Notes under the pieces: model-generated
What the model was told of the DNA's origin: nothing
The model's database searches: none
The model's input: only the letters and a program-made list of their open reading frames with translations
Assembly: GCA_016946835.1 (NCBI GenBank)
Contig: JACVTC010000002.1
Location: 1,580,001 to 1,644,000, forward strand
Direction: 5' to 3'
From: Neocallimastix lanati (nom. inval.)
Taxonomy: Eukaryota > Neocallimastigomycota > Neocallimastigomycetes > Neocallimastigales > Neocallimastigaceae
DNA length: 64,000 nt
Program-made: the position numbers and the translations under genes
In this document: positions 43,601 to 54,724 of the stretch, in pieces
How the letters are laid out: each line of letters opens with the position of its first letter
How positions within the stretch are numbered: position 1 is the first letter of the stretch

Positions 43601-43740
43601 GTTAATGGTATTACGTTTGTTAGAAACTTCACAATCCCTACAAATTAATTACGGAACAGTCGACGAAGTTAAACTATGTTTAAAAATATTGTCAACTAAT
43701 TGTCTTTGTTCCACATTGCTATGGTATTATTATCTTCAAT

Positions 43741-44204
43741 TTTATTATTTTTAAGTAAATATTACTTTTTTAATTTTCACCTTTTTTTCTTTTTTTATAG
43801 AAAAAAAGTAATATTTTTAATTGTAAAAAAATTACATTAAAGATGATATTTTACTTTTTAAGCATAATGTTTAAAATAATTATAAAATATTAGAATTTTT
43901 TTTAATTATTATCATTAAAGATTGTTTTTAATTAATATTCTTGTAATTATTTTAAAAAATAGATAAATAAATCACTCATACATTTTTTTCATACACTAAG
44001 AATTAAATTAAAATAAAGAGGTAAATAAAATAAAAAGAAAAGTAAAATAAAGAGTAAGTAAAGAAAAACAAAATACGAAGTTCAGATAAAATAAAATAAA
44101 ATAAAGTAAAAAAAATAAAATGGAATAAGATAAAATAGAAAAAAAATTAAATTTTATATTAATAACATCTTTTTAAAAAAAAAATATATATATATATATA
44201 TATT
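43741..44204. other. AT-rich intergenic region
   Basis: AAATAAAGTAA-type purine/A-rich repeats (44030-44150). No coding signal. Confidence 0.5.
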
Positions 44205-44698
<494 letters not shown>

Positions 44699-44708
44699 TT
44701 CCCCCTAC
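44699..44708 (-). other. Polypurine tract of the Copia element
   Basis: Minus-strand GTAGGGGGAA directly before the 3' LTR, the usual plus-strand primer site. Confidence 0.75.
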
Positions 44709-44719
44709 ATTGGCATTTT

Positions 44720-46828
44720 CTACATTTCCATGATGAAGTCTGAGAAATATTTAAGCTTGGGTCCAGAAATACTTTTGGTTAATGGATCTGCCATCATTGA
44801 GTTAGAACCAATGAGTGTTAATTTAATTTCATTTTTCATAATTTCATCTTGAACATATTTGTATTTTATATCCATATATTTGCATCGTCCCTTTTGGTTT
44901 TCATTTTCAGCTATATCCTTACATGGTTTATTATCTATTCTAATATTAATTCTAATGTTTTTGTTAAATATTTCATTAACTAATCTTCTTATCCATATAG
45001 CTTGTTTGGTACATTCTATTAAGCTTGAGTATTCGGCTTCTGTAGTTGATAAGGCTATATTTTTCTGTGTAATTGATTTCCATGATATTGGGCTATTTCC
45101 TAATACAAAAATATATCCTGAAGTGGATCTTCTTTTAACCTCATCACCAGCGAAATCTGCATCACAATAAGCTCTTAAAATTTTCTTTCCGTTATAATGA
45201 ATTGAATAGTCCTTGGTACTTTTAAGATATTTTAGTATTTGTATACCTGCATTCAAATCAGCTTTTGTTGGATTCTCAGAAAATCTTGCAGCTTGATTTA
45301 CTGCAAATGCTATGTCAGGTCTTGTTTTTGTTGATACATATAATAGAGATCCAATCAATCTTTTATAATCAGTTTTGTTAATTTTCTCAGAGTTTTCTCT
45401 ATCTTCTAATTTTGCATTAATACATGGTATTCTAGTTATTTTAGTATTGTTTATGTTGTAGTTAGTTAACATTTTTTCAATATAATCTTTTTGATTAATT
45501 TTGTAGCCTTTATTTGTTTTAACTATATTGATTCCAATAATTTTGTTTGCTGATTTATCTGTGGAGACTTTGTATTTACGTTTTATCTTTGAAACAATTT
45601 TAGTAATTTCTTTATTCTCTCCTGCAATTAGTATATCATCAACATAGAGTGTTAGTAATAAGCATAATTTATTATTTTTATATTTACCAAATAAACAACT
45701 ATCTGTATTATATTGAATTAACCCAATTTTCTTAAGAAAACCGGAGATTTCGTAAAACCATTGTCTTCCAGCTTGTTTGAGTCCATAGAGAGCCTTTCGT
45801 AATAATCCTGATTTTCCACAATTGAAATTTTTATCACCGATTGGAATTTGTACATAAATTTTCTCATCTAATTTAGCGTTCAAATATGCAGCTTTAATAT
45901 CGATTTGTCTTAAATCCCATTTATATAAAGATGCAATAGCAATAGTTAATCTAAAACTATCCATTTCTATTGTAGGAGAATAGGTGCAGTTATAATCAAC
46001 TCCTTTAATTTGTCGAAAACCTTTGACGACCAATCTAGCTTTATATATACCATTATCTTTTATAGTAAAAACCCATTTAACGTCGAGTGGCTTAATGCCT
46101 TTTGGAATATTTTTATTTTCAACAATTTTCATTACATTATTTCCATATAAATTTTGTAATTCTTTGTTAATTGCGTCTTTCCATTTGTCCGCATTTTCTG
46201 AATTCATAGCTTCTTCATAATTCTTGGGAATTAATGTATTAATGTTATTGATTCTATTTCTCTTGCGTCTTTCGTTTTCATCTGAGTCTGTTTTCTTTTC
46301 AAAAAATGGTTTATTTGATGTAGATACTCTATCTTTTATTTTTCTTTCTTCATTCAATTGATAATTTTTTCTTTTTCTTTTTCGATAGTTTTTTGTTTTC
46401 TCGTTATCAATTTTATCATTTTTGTTTACTAGTTTATCGAAAATTTTATTATTTCTTTTAATATTAAATTTAAAGTTCTTTTCTTTGTTCTTTCTTAGTT
46501 TTCTTTTATCTAAAGGTTCCAGATCACTAAAACTGTCCTCAGATTCATTCTCTGAATTATAGTCATTCATTTTATTATTATCATATATTTTATTATTTTC
46601 CAAATTTGATTTTTCATTCATCTTCATATTAGCCAGATTTTTATGATTGCTTTCAATTCTATTCTCAATAAGTTTCTGGTCTAAAATTTCATAATTATTA
46701 AGGTTTGATTTAGATAAATTTTTATAATTATTAAGGTTTGAAATTTTTAATTTATTCTTAAATTTGAAATTTTTGAAATTTTTATTCAAATTTTTATTAA
46801 TAAAACTTTTTTTCACATTTTTGTTCAA
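44720..46828 (-). CDS. Copia Pol: reverse transcriptase and RNase H
   Basis: 702 residues from the first ATG, though the frame continues upstream to about 47100 as Asn/Lys-rich linker. RT motifs: WKDAINKELQNL, VKWVFTIKDNG, KARLVVKGFRQIKGVDY, DIKAAYLNAKLDEKIYVQ and catalytic YVDDILIAG. RNase H: AYCDADFAGDEVKRRSTSGY, then STTEAEYSSLIECTKQAIWI and ADPLTKSISGPK near the end. These are Copia-type signatures. The stop at 44720 is 11 bp from the polypurine tract. All catalytic Asp residues are present, but the ORF is separated from integrase by frameshifts. Confidence 0.93.
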   Translation of the reverse strand: MNKNVKKSFINKNLNKNFKNFKFKNKLKISNLNNYKNLSKSNLNNYEILDQKLIENRIESNHKNLANMKMNEKSNLENNKIYDNNKMNDYNSENESEDSFSDLEPLDKRKLRKNKEKNFKFNIKRNNKIFDKLVNKNDKIDNEKTKNYRKRKRKNYQLNEERKIKDRVSTSNKPFFEKKTDSDENERRKRNRINNINTLIPKNYEEAMNSENADKWKDAINKELQNLYGNNVMKIVENKNIPKGIKPLDVKWVFTIKDNGIYKARLVVKGFRQIKGVDYNCTYSPTIEMDSFRLTIAIASLYKWDLRQIDIKAAYLNAKLDEKIYVQIPIGDKNFNCGKSGLLRKALYGLKQAGRQWFYEISGFLKKIGLIQYNTDSCLFGKYKNNKLCLLLTLYVDDILIAGENKEITKIVSKIKRKYKVSTDKSANKIIGINIVKTNKGYKINQKDYIEKMLTNYNINNTKITRIPCINAKLEDRENSEKINKTDYKRLIGSLLYVSTKTRPDIAFAVNQAARFSENPTKADLNAGIQILKYLKSTKDYSIHYNGKKILRAYCDADFAGDEVKRRSTSGYIFVLGNSPISWKSITQKNIALSTTEAEYSSLIECTKQAIWIRRLVNEIFNKNIRINIRIDNKPCKDIAENENQKGRCKYMDIKYKYVQDEIMKNEIKLTLIGSNSMMADPLTKSISGPKLKYFSDFIMEM

Positions 46829-47088
46829 AAAATCATTTTTTGTGATTTTTATACCCTTTATGTTATTATCGTTATTTCTATTAATAATAGTGTTATTTTC
46901 ATTACTTTTAATATTATCATGTAGGGTTTTGGCATGGTTTTCGTTTGATGAAATTTTTATATTATCTTCAATATTTGAATTTTTAAGTATTTCCTCTTGT
47001 TTTTCAGCTAATTTTTTATTTTCATTAATTTTATCTTCATTGATTTTATCATAATTAATTTTGTCTTCATTAATTTTATTTTCATTGA

Positions 47089-47403
47089 TTATGTCTTCAT
47101 TAATTTTTTTTCATTGATTATGTCTTCATTAATTTTATTTTCATTAATTATGTCTTCATTAATTATGTCTTCATTAATTATTTCGTTTTCTGAATTATTG
47201 TCTAACATGTTTTCATTATTGTATTCATCCATTAAATCAATATTATCTTCAATATTAATTTTATTCGGTTTGTTTTCATTCATTTCAAAATTCATTATGA
47301 TAAATAGATTGACTAAATTGATGTTGTGAATCATGTTGTGAGTCCTGTTCCCCCTCAATTTGTTTATCTGAAGGATTTGAGGAATGAAAAAATGATGTGC
47401 CAA
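47089..47403 (-). pseudogene. Copia Pol spacer between integrase and RT, frameshifted
   Basis: From MNFEMNENKPN this frame continues the integrase product and reads repeated INED/INEN units encoded by a short tandem repeat (47040-47190). It ends at KKLMKT because of an 8-A run (about 47107). Removing the shift would lead into the RT frame, so these ORFs were once one. Confidence 0.7.
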
Positions 47404-48535
47404 GTGAACCTAGAGTACTTTCATTGAAGTATGCGTCACGAACTATAATTATTGTTTTTGAAGTAATGTCGAGGACACGATAACCTGGGGAATCTGATGA
47501 GTATCCTAAGAAAATACCTGGTTTTGTATTATTTTCAAATTTTCCTTGTTTGTATCTATTAAGGAAAAATACTTTACATCCAAACACTTTAAGTTTAGAT
47601 ATATCAATTTTCTTATTAAAAAATACCTCGTTCGGGATTTTAAATTTAATTCCTTGATGCGGATTTAAATTATACAATATACATGCACATTTAATAGCTT
47701 CATCCCATAAAATAGGTGATAATTTAGCTGCACTAAGTAATGTTTTCGCGCAGTTATCTAATGTCTGATTAATTCTTTCAGCGCGACCATTTTGTTGGGG
47801 ATTACCTGGTGTTGAATGATTGAATATAATTCCATTATTTTTAAGATAATTTATAAAATTAGAATTGTTATATTCTAAACCGTTATCAGATCTTACTTCT
47901 TTTATATTGTAATTACAAGTATTTTTCATAAGTTTATGAAACTCAATAAATTTTTGTACTGCTTCAGATTTGTGTTTCAGTAAGTAGACCCAACATTTTC
48001 TACTGAAATCATCTATGAATGTTATATAATATTTGTATCCACTAAATGATGGTGAAGGCTTTAGTGGTCCGACGATATCAGAATGAACGACTTGTAATGG
48101 TGAGGAACTTTTGTTGATTGTTTTGTTGAATGGTTTTTTCTTGAGTTTACTTATTTTGCAATCTTCACAATTTATATTATCATTCTTTTCTTCCTTAACG
48201 TTGTTGTTTTCTAGAAATTTTTGAAGATTTTGATTGTAATAGTGGCCTAATCTAGCATGCCATAATTTTAAATCGACATTGTTTATATTATAATCTTTAT
48301 TTTTCATTGAGCTTGTATTTAAAGTAAAGAGGTTTTCATCATTTGTATAAACGGTAGTAATTAGTTTATTATTTTTAAATATTTGGAGTCTTTCTTTATT
48401 GTTATGCATATCCATTACTAATTTGAAGCCTTTTTTACATAGGTAATGAGTGGAAATTAAATTATTTTGTATGTTTGGAGCATAAAATACTTCTCCAATA
48501 GAAAAATTATTATTTTTATACATCCCTTTGTACAT
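47285..48535 (-). CDS. Copia Pol: integrase (and end of protease)
   Basis: 416 residues. Starts in the protease/spacer (FYAPNIQNNLISTHYL). The zinc-binding H-H-C-C module (WHARLGHYYNQNL, then CEDCKISKLKKKPF) is followed by the DDE core: VVHSDIVGPLKPSPSFSGYK (first Asp), VRSDNGLEYNNSNF (second Asp) and QQNGRAERINQTLDNCAKTL (Glu). KVFGCKVF and PGIFLGYSSDSPGYRVLD follow, typical of Copia. The reading frame is entered by a shift from gag near 48600 and exits by another at about 47290. Confidence 0.92.
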   Translation of the reverse strand: MYKGMYKNNNFSIGEVFYAPNIQNNLISTHYLCKKGFKLVMDMHNNKERLQIFKNNKLITTVYTNDENLFTLNTSSMKNKDYNINNVDLKLWHARLGHYYNQNLQKFLENNNVKEEKNDNINCEDCKISKLKKKPFNKTINKSSSPLQVVHSDIVGPLKPSPSFSGYKYYITFIDDFSRKCWVYLLKHKSEAVQKFIEFHKLMKNTCNYNIKEVRSDNGLEYNNSNFINYLKNNGIIFNHSTPGNPQQNGRAERINQTLDNCAKTLLSAAKLSPILWDEAIKCACILYNLNPHQGIKFKIPNEVFFNKKIDISKLKVFGCKVFFLNRYKQGKFENNTKPGIFLGYSSDSPGYRVLDITSKTIIIVRDAYFNESTLGSLGTSFFHSSNPSDKQIEGEQDSQHDSQHQFSQSIYHNEF

Positions 48536-49866
48536 ACCCTTTTTGTATATTCTATCGGATTGTCCGTTTGGGTATGTAATTCCTCTATTAGCACTTCTTC
48601 AATGTTTGATAGTATTTTTATATTCTTAGATAAATTAATCCCTGTTCCACTATCAATGATCCATGATTCTATATTGTTATCTTCCATAATATTATTTTCT
48701 TCTTTTAAGATTTCGGTAGTTACTTTATTTACCCTTATGTTCCTGGAAGTTATTGAACTGTTATTAAAATTATCTTTTACAATATTAGTTTTTATATTGA
48801 AGCAGAAGTCGAATGAAGGATCTGAATCTGAATTCGAATTGTTTTGTTCTTCATAATTAACGTTATAAGATTTGAAGTTTCTTTTACTACCTTTCCTGTT
48901 TAAAGATGTTCTTTTAATTTTAATTTTGTTTCTTGACTTATTATTAATATTTTTCTTTTCTCCTCTATAGTTATTATTTGGTGAATTCGATGGATTGAAG
49001 AAACAGTTATCAGTAGTGTGCCCATTTTTATGGCAATATTGACAGTATTCGTTGGAATTTGCTTCTTTATTAAAATTATATGGGAGTTTCCCATTTCGGA
49101 CTCTATTAATTTGATCTTCGTGTTGATATGTTTCCTTGATTTCTACTCGTTTAATACTTTTACTTTTCTTAATTATGGTACTTAGTTTTGTTATGTCTTC
49201 TTTTAAATCCTTAAATGTCTTTTCAACATATAGAAATGTGAATGAATATGCGATGCCGATTTTATTTAGTTCCTCTAAAGAATACAAGACTTTTGTTTCT
49301 TCACTTAGTTCTGGCTTATTTTGAGATTTTGCCTCGTTATTGTATTCTGTAAATAATGAGTTAAGATTATCTAAATACAGTTTAAAGTCATCGTTTTCGA
49401 TTTCTAGCTTTTTTATCTTCATTTCAATTTCAAATAATCTTGAAGGGCCTGTTTCTGAAAATCTTTCCTTTAATTCCTTTATCATTAAGTAGGCACTTGT
49501 ACAATTATTCAATAAGCTTTTTGTATATTCGTCGAGGCTGTTTAATATTATAATTCTGACTGTACTGTCATATTTTAAATGTTTTTTATTTGTGTTTATA
49601 TCTTTAATATTCTTTGATATATAATCACCCAATTCTTCAGAATCAAGGAATAATTTTAAATCTGAATGCCATTTGTGAAAGTTTTCATTTGTAATTCTAA
49701 AGTTTTGAATGTGAAATTTATTAATTGTGTTGGTTTGAATATTTGGAGGTTCTACTTCGACAAGAGTATCATTCATTGTTGTACTCGATGTATTTGTAGT
49801 CTTTGTTGTCTTTGAAGAAGTTTTTGAAGAACTCCCCGTAGCTGTTGAATTATCTGATTTAGTCAT
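48457..49866 (-). CDS. Copia Gag with start of protease
   Basis: 469 residues. The Gag part (KFHIQNFRITNENFHKWHSD, LNSLDEYTKSLLNNC, FKLYLDNLNSLFTEYN) is of the UBN2/Copia type. A CCHC zinc knuckle follows, CQYCHKNGHTTDNC (C-x2-C-x4-H-x4-C). Further on, SWIIDSGTGINLS holds the protease DSG. About 25 residues later the frame departs from the expected one: the alternative frame reads RSANRGITYPNGQSDRIYKK and continues into integrase. The start ATG 49866 is 120 bp inside the 5' LTR, as expected. Confidence 0.9.
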   Translation of the reverse strand: MTKSDNSTATGSSSKTSSKTTKTTNTSSTTMNDTLVEVEPPNIQTNTINKFHIQNFRITNENFHKWHSDLKLFLDSEELGDYISKNIKDINTNKKHLKYDSTVRIIILNSLDEYTKSLLNNCTSAYLMIKELKERFSETGPSRLFEIEMKIKKLEIENDDFKLYLDNLNSLFTEYNNEAKSQNKPELSEETKVLYSLEELNKIGIAYSFTFLYVEKTFKDLKEDITKLSTIIKKSKSIKRVEIKETYQHEDQINRVRNGKLPYNFNKEANSNEYCQYCHKNGHTTDNCFFNPSNSPNNNYRGEKKNINNKSRNKIKIKRTSLNRKGSKRNFKSYNVNYEEQNNSNSDSDPSFDFCFNIKTNIVKDNFNNSSITSRNIRVNKVTTEILKEENNIMEDNNIESWIIDSGTGINLSKNIKILSNIEEVLIEELHTQTDNPIEYTKRVCTKGCIKIIIFLLEKYFMLQTYKII

Positions 49867-49972
49867 TTTAATGTGACTGCCAATATTTCTTTATTTTAAT
49901 ATTTAATGAATGTTTAATATTTAATATATTAGATTTTGATATCAACAATTGTTAATGAATTATTGAGTCATT

Positions 49973-49985
49973 GAGACTCTTAATC
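49973..49985 (-). other. Primer-binding site: complementary to the tRNA-Lys(CUU) anticodon arm
   Basis: Minus-strand GATTAAGAGTCTC directly follows the 5' LTR. Its complement GAGACTCTTAATC equals nucleotides 28-40 of eukaryotic tRNA-Lys(CUU), centred on the CUU anticodon. Drosophila copia uses an analogous internal fragment of initiator tRNA-Met. Confidence 0.75.
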
Positions 49986-50260
49986 TGTTAAATATAACAC
50001 TTAAATTCAGAAATGATATTTATATTTTATTATGTGTTTATTTATTTATTTATTTATTTATTTATTGCTTTTACATTTAGAAAGACCTTATTCATTTAAG
50101 AATATGTTATTACATGTTATTTATATTTATTTTCTAGTCTAACATTATTGGTAACATTTAACGTTACACTGCATTATATTATCGAATAAAAAAATATTTT
50201 ACACTTAATAATGTAGTATAATGTACAATGTAATTAAACACATAACTGTGATATTTAACA
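49986..50260 (-). repeat. 5' LTR of the Copia element
   Basis: TG..CA bounded, 275 bp; contains a (TTTA)6-type run at 50038-50066. Confidence 0.9.
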
Positions 50261-50277
50261 ATTATTATTATTATTAT

Positions 50278-50594
50278 TGTTAGAATATGTGAAATGTATG
50301 AAATAAGTGTCAAATGTATTTATAATGTATTGACACGTATTGTATTAAATTAAATGTATAAGCCACATATTATTCATATAAATACATGTAAACTCATAGA
50401 GTTATACTTTGAGTAATTCTTGAGTAATTCCTAAGTATAAAACATATTAATAAAGTTGACATAATCATTAACCACAAATTCCAGACTGTTAACAGATTAA
50501 GAGTCTCAATGACTCTCAAATGGATTCACTGAAAGATGAATCCAAAGCCGGACAAAACATTACGTCAAGGAGAAAAACTATTAAAAAATTCTAA
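50278..50594 (+). mobile_element. Second Copia-type LTR with primer site and truncated gag start
   Basis: LTR 50278-50494 (TGTTAGAATATG..CTGTTAACA) in plus orientation, followed by GATTAAGAGTCTC (50495-50507), the same primer site as the neighbouring element. A short ORF then reads MDSLKDESKAGQNITSRRKT and stops after 24 residues. Beyond that no retroelement coding is seen, so the element is truncated. It lies 17 bp from the right LTR of the minus-strand Copia. Confidence 0.75.
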
Positions 50595-51564
50595 TCCTTA
50601 CAATTTAACCAAATTTATTTCCAAGCTAGTTATAATTCTTTCCATATAGAAAAATTTTTGAAATTGAGATCTTGAAATTTTAAATTGAAATTTAAATCGC
50701 AATGCTAATTGAAAATAGGAAATAATGAATTAATTAACACCTAAATAAAATGAAAATAAATTCCGTTTGTTGAAATAAAGAGAAAACTATGCTTATAATT
50801 CCAAACATAAAATTAAATTACATTTTATAATTTAAAATTTAAAATTTTAAAATTCTAAATGTAAACAAATAAATAATTTAAAATTTAAAATTTATTTAAT
50901 AAATTTTGAATCTTATTTATTCAGAAATAAAATGAACTAATATAAATTAGAAAATAAATAATATTTATTTTGAATATTAAGAAATTTAAAATTCACAAGA
51001 TAGATAAGAATTTATTTAGAAATAAACAATGATTTTAAATTTAAACTTATTATTTGAATAAGATTATTTAGAATTATGAAAGTAAACAATGCAAACAAAC
51101 AATTTAGAATTTTAAAATGAATAAAATAATTTGGATTTAAGTAAAACAATAATTTAATTCTGAAAATAACTATATAGAAAATTATTTCAAAAGAAAACAA
51201 AGAATTTAAATTTAGATGTAAACAAACATTTATTCTCAAAATTAATAATAAATAGTTCATATTATTGTGAAAATAACATTTTTTAAGTTGAAATAAGCTT
51301 ATTTTTACATGACCTCCATAATATAAGACTGAAAATAATTACAAAGTATTATAAATTTTGAAAGATAGTAGAGTATACAATAAGTTTAAAGAATTTAAAT
51401 TCGAATAAATAAACATGCAATCTTCTAAATTACTGTATTTATCATAAATAATACAAATTATTAAAAGAAATAAAATATTCATTCGAAATTAACATAAGTA
51501 AATATACACGATAGAATAGTTTGAGATTAAAACCTCTCTTAACACAGATTATAATAGTATAAAA
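50595..51564. other. Low-complexity AATTTAAAATT-rich region
   Basis: Many overlapping variants of AATTTAAAATTT and AAATAAACAA; no coding frame recognised. Possibly decayed internal sequence of the adjacent Copia-type element. Confidence 0.45.
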
Positions 51565-52208
51565 ATGATATTAAAATACAAATTATATTATATAAACACA
51601 ATTCTGTTCTTATTTTTTATCTTTCCAACGATCTTCACTTTAAGTGATGAATGCATTAATAGAGGAGGAGTATGTCAGGAGAAATCTTCATGTGTTGGCA
51701 ATTATATACCTATTCCGGGACATTGTGAAGGAGAGGAAAGTATTCAATGTTGCATTGAGAATCATCATACTCCAAGTGATAATATAATAGATATAATAAA
51801 AAATTTTGAAGGTTTGAGAACGAAAGCTTATAAATGTGTTGCCGGAGTTTGGACTATCGGTTATGGTACTACCAGTTCCGATTCTAAAATTACCGGAATT
51901 AATATACTTCCAGTAATACAAATACAAATAATATTTCGAATAACATAAGTACAGTTGATGGTGACTCTTGTAATTATTACATTTATGATCCCGATACAAT
52001 AATTAATGACGATTATTTTTATGATAATGATGATGAAATATTAGATGATAATGAAACTACTGATTATATGTGGGATGATGATCAACTTTATAATGAACAA
52101 GATCAAGAAAATAATAAAAAATCTCCTTGGTTATGGATAGGAATTGGAATTGGAATTTTTGTTATATTAATTTTAATTATTATAATCCTCTGTTGTTGTA
52201 TACATTAA
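51565..52208 (+). pseudogene. GH24 (phage-type) lysozyme-like gene, truncated, joined out of frame to an acidic linker and TM tail
   Basis: The first frame (51565-51948) starts with a signal peptide (hydrophobic INTILFLFFIFPTIF). A 6-Cys module follows (CINRGGVCQEKSSC, GHCEGEESIQCC), then the beginning of a GH24 lysozyme domain with the catalytic Glu context KNFEGLRTKAYKC and WTIGYGTT. After DSKITG the domain breaks off: the frame goes to INILPVIQ and stops, about 100 residues short of a normal GH24 domain. A second frame from about 51920 reads Asn/Thr- and Asp-rich sequence (DDYFYDNDDEILDD, YMWDDDQLYN) and ends in a clear transmembrane helix WLWIGIGIGIFVILILI with a CCC end at 52208. A deletion plus frameshift, or an unrecognised intron, would explain it. 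Bacterial-type lysozymes acquired by transfer are known in gut fungi. Murein-cleaving activity is unlikely in this copy. Confidence 0.7.
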
Positions 52209-53863
52209 TAGAAATAAAATTTTCTCTTATTATGATTTCTCAGAATTTTCAATATTTGTCAACTATTGATAGAATTACCCCTTATGTCACTTTATAAAAT
52301 ATCCATTTAAATTACTATACATTTAATTCAATACTCATACTTTTGGACAGAGAAAAGAAAAGAAACATAGAATATGTAAATATCATGAAAATGTACAATA
52401 ATATATAACCTATTTAAAGAAGTTAAACGCAAGTACATATTAAATCTACTATCGCTTCAAAATATTAGTAGAGTTAACGTTAATTTATAATTAACTTAGA
52501 ATTAATATATAAGATATTACTTATAAATGAAAGAAATTATAATTAACTTGAGGTTAATTATTCTCCCAAAATATTGCACAAATATATAGTATTGTAACGA
52601 AATCTTCATGATACGTTATTTCTATAAGTATCAATGTTTTTGTGGTTAGCAAGATTGTATTAAATAAAAATATATTCTAATATAAAAATATATAATTACA
52701 ATACACGTTAATATTAAAACAAAATATAAAAAAAATTATAGTTTTGTCGTTTTATTTATTTATTTAAATTATTTATGTCGTAATACAAATTTTATAATAA
52801 AATGTTATTAAAGATCTTATTAATTATTTATTTCTAACTAACTTATTACTATTAAAATTTTTGATAAATAAATATATTCCCCAAATATATTTATTTTAAC
52901 CAATTTTATCTCTATTTTTTTCCAAATAAAAAAACCTCCTTTTCTTTAAAGAATTATAATAATTTTTCTTTTATATTTCTAATTTCTAATTTACTATAAA
53001 TTAAATCCTATTGGCTATTAACTAATTAAATAAATTTAATAATTTTTATATTACTATTTATTATTATAATATACATATATAATTTAACTAATTATTTATT
53101 ATATTTATGTTAAAATTAAGATATAAAATAGTTTTATGATTAATAACGTTACTAGGTTAATATGTTGAATTATATATTAATAATCCAACAATAATTAATT
53201 AATAATAATATAAAAATAATATAAGATAAATAGTTAAGTTATTTAAACACTTAATATCTAAGAATATTTTAAATAATAATTTCTTTGAAGGATTTATGAA
53301 AATATTTATTTATTGAATTATTAGTATATAATTATTGTAAGTACAATAACCTTACAAAGAACATAAAAGATAGATTTTTACATCTTTCTTTTATACTTTG
53401 TAAGTTACATAATAATAGTATTTAATTATAAGATAATAATAATATAGTAAAATGAATATTAATAAAATATTAAAATAATAACAATATCGATATGTTTAAA
53501 ATATTTAATATAATTAAATAAATTTAATTTGTATAATTAATTTGAATAATTAAAAATAGTAATTAATATATATGATATAAACATATATATAAACATATAT
53601 ATAAACATAATATAAATAAATACATGTGACGTCATATGTAAATAATTGAAATTATTAATATAAATCTTATTTATTAATATTTTCAGAATTATTAGGCCTA
53701 AGATAATTCTTTAAATACTAAATAAGAATTTATATTAATTATTAATTAAATGTATATTGAAATGTGAATAACTGAAATTGAGATTTCAATTCAGTTATAA
53801 TTTCAACAATTTAATTTTATTTCTTGATAATATTCTCTTTTTATTTAAATACTGCATCATTCA
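52209..53863. other. AT-rich intergenic region
   Basis: No coding exon found. An imperfect hairpin (CTTACAAAG..AAAGAT around 53350-53407) is the only structure noticed. Confidence 0.5.
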
Positions 53864-54161
53864 TGTTAAGGTTTTAGAGAATTAAATAAAAATAAAGTAA
53901 GGAAACACAAATTTTATTCATTTATTTATTATTTTTATTTATTTTATTAATTTTACTTGATGATATTTAAAAATTAGTAGCAAAATTTACAACTATTTAT
54001 ACTTTTTTCAAGGCATAAAAGTTGTTCTTGCCACTAAATTACATTTTATTTATTTTTTTTTTTTTTATAAAAACTATTAAATTTAAATTGAATTTTATAA
54101 TTAGTTATATAAAATTTAATTATAACAATATAAATAAAATACATTTATAATATTAATAAAA

Positions 54162-54208
<47 letters not shown>

Positions 54209-54706
54209 TTATTTATTTAAAAATATCTAAAATATTACTAATAAGAATTTATTTAATTGGCTATAATTTTTATTACAATCTGTTAAAATATTCAAATAAA
54301 AATAAAAATACTATTCTAATATAAAGGTTTTTAATAAAATAAAATATTTTTCAATATAAAATAAAACATTTCGATATAAAATTTTATAATAAAAAGTTAA
54401 AATATAATATATAAATTTTTAATTATCAATATATAAAAATATTATTAATATAAATTTTCATTATTAATATAAAAAAAAAATAAGATTTATTATTAATATT
54501 GCTAATATAAGTTTTAAATATATAAAAATATTACTTTTAATATAAGATTTAATATAAAAATCTAAAGTTTAATATAATTTTTGATTTAATTTTTGATCTT
54601 TGGATTTAAAAATTTATTAAAGTACAAAAATAATAATGTACACATAATGTATTAGAAATAAATCGTAGATTTAATTAAGAATGCATTATTTAGTACATTC
54701 TTATCA
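53864..54706 (-). repeat. 3' LTR of the Gypsy element
   Basis: Starts TGTTAAGGTTTTAGAG and ends CATTCTTATCA; matches 61087-61931. Confidence 0.92.
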
Positions 54707-54724
54707 AGATGCCCCGACGAAGAC

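Noticed and set aside
51012..51260. 82-aa minus-strand ORF
   Set aside because: Low-complexity AATTTAAAATT-type DNA; Leu/Ile/Phe composition and no supporting splice or motif signal.
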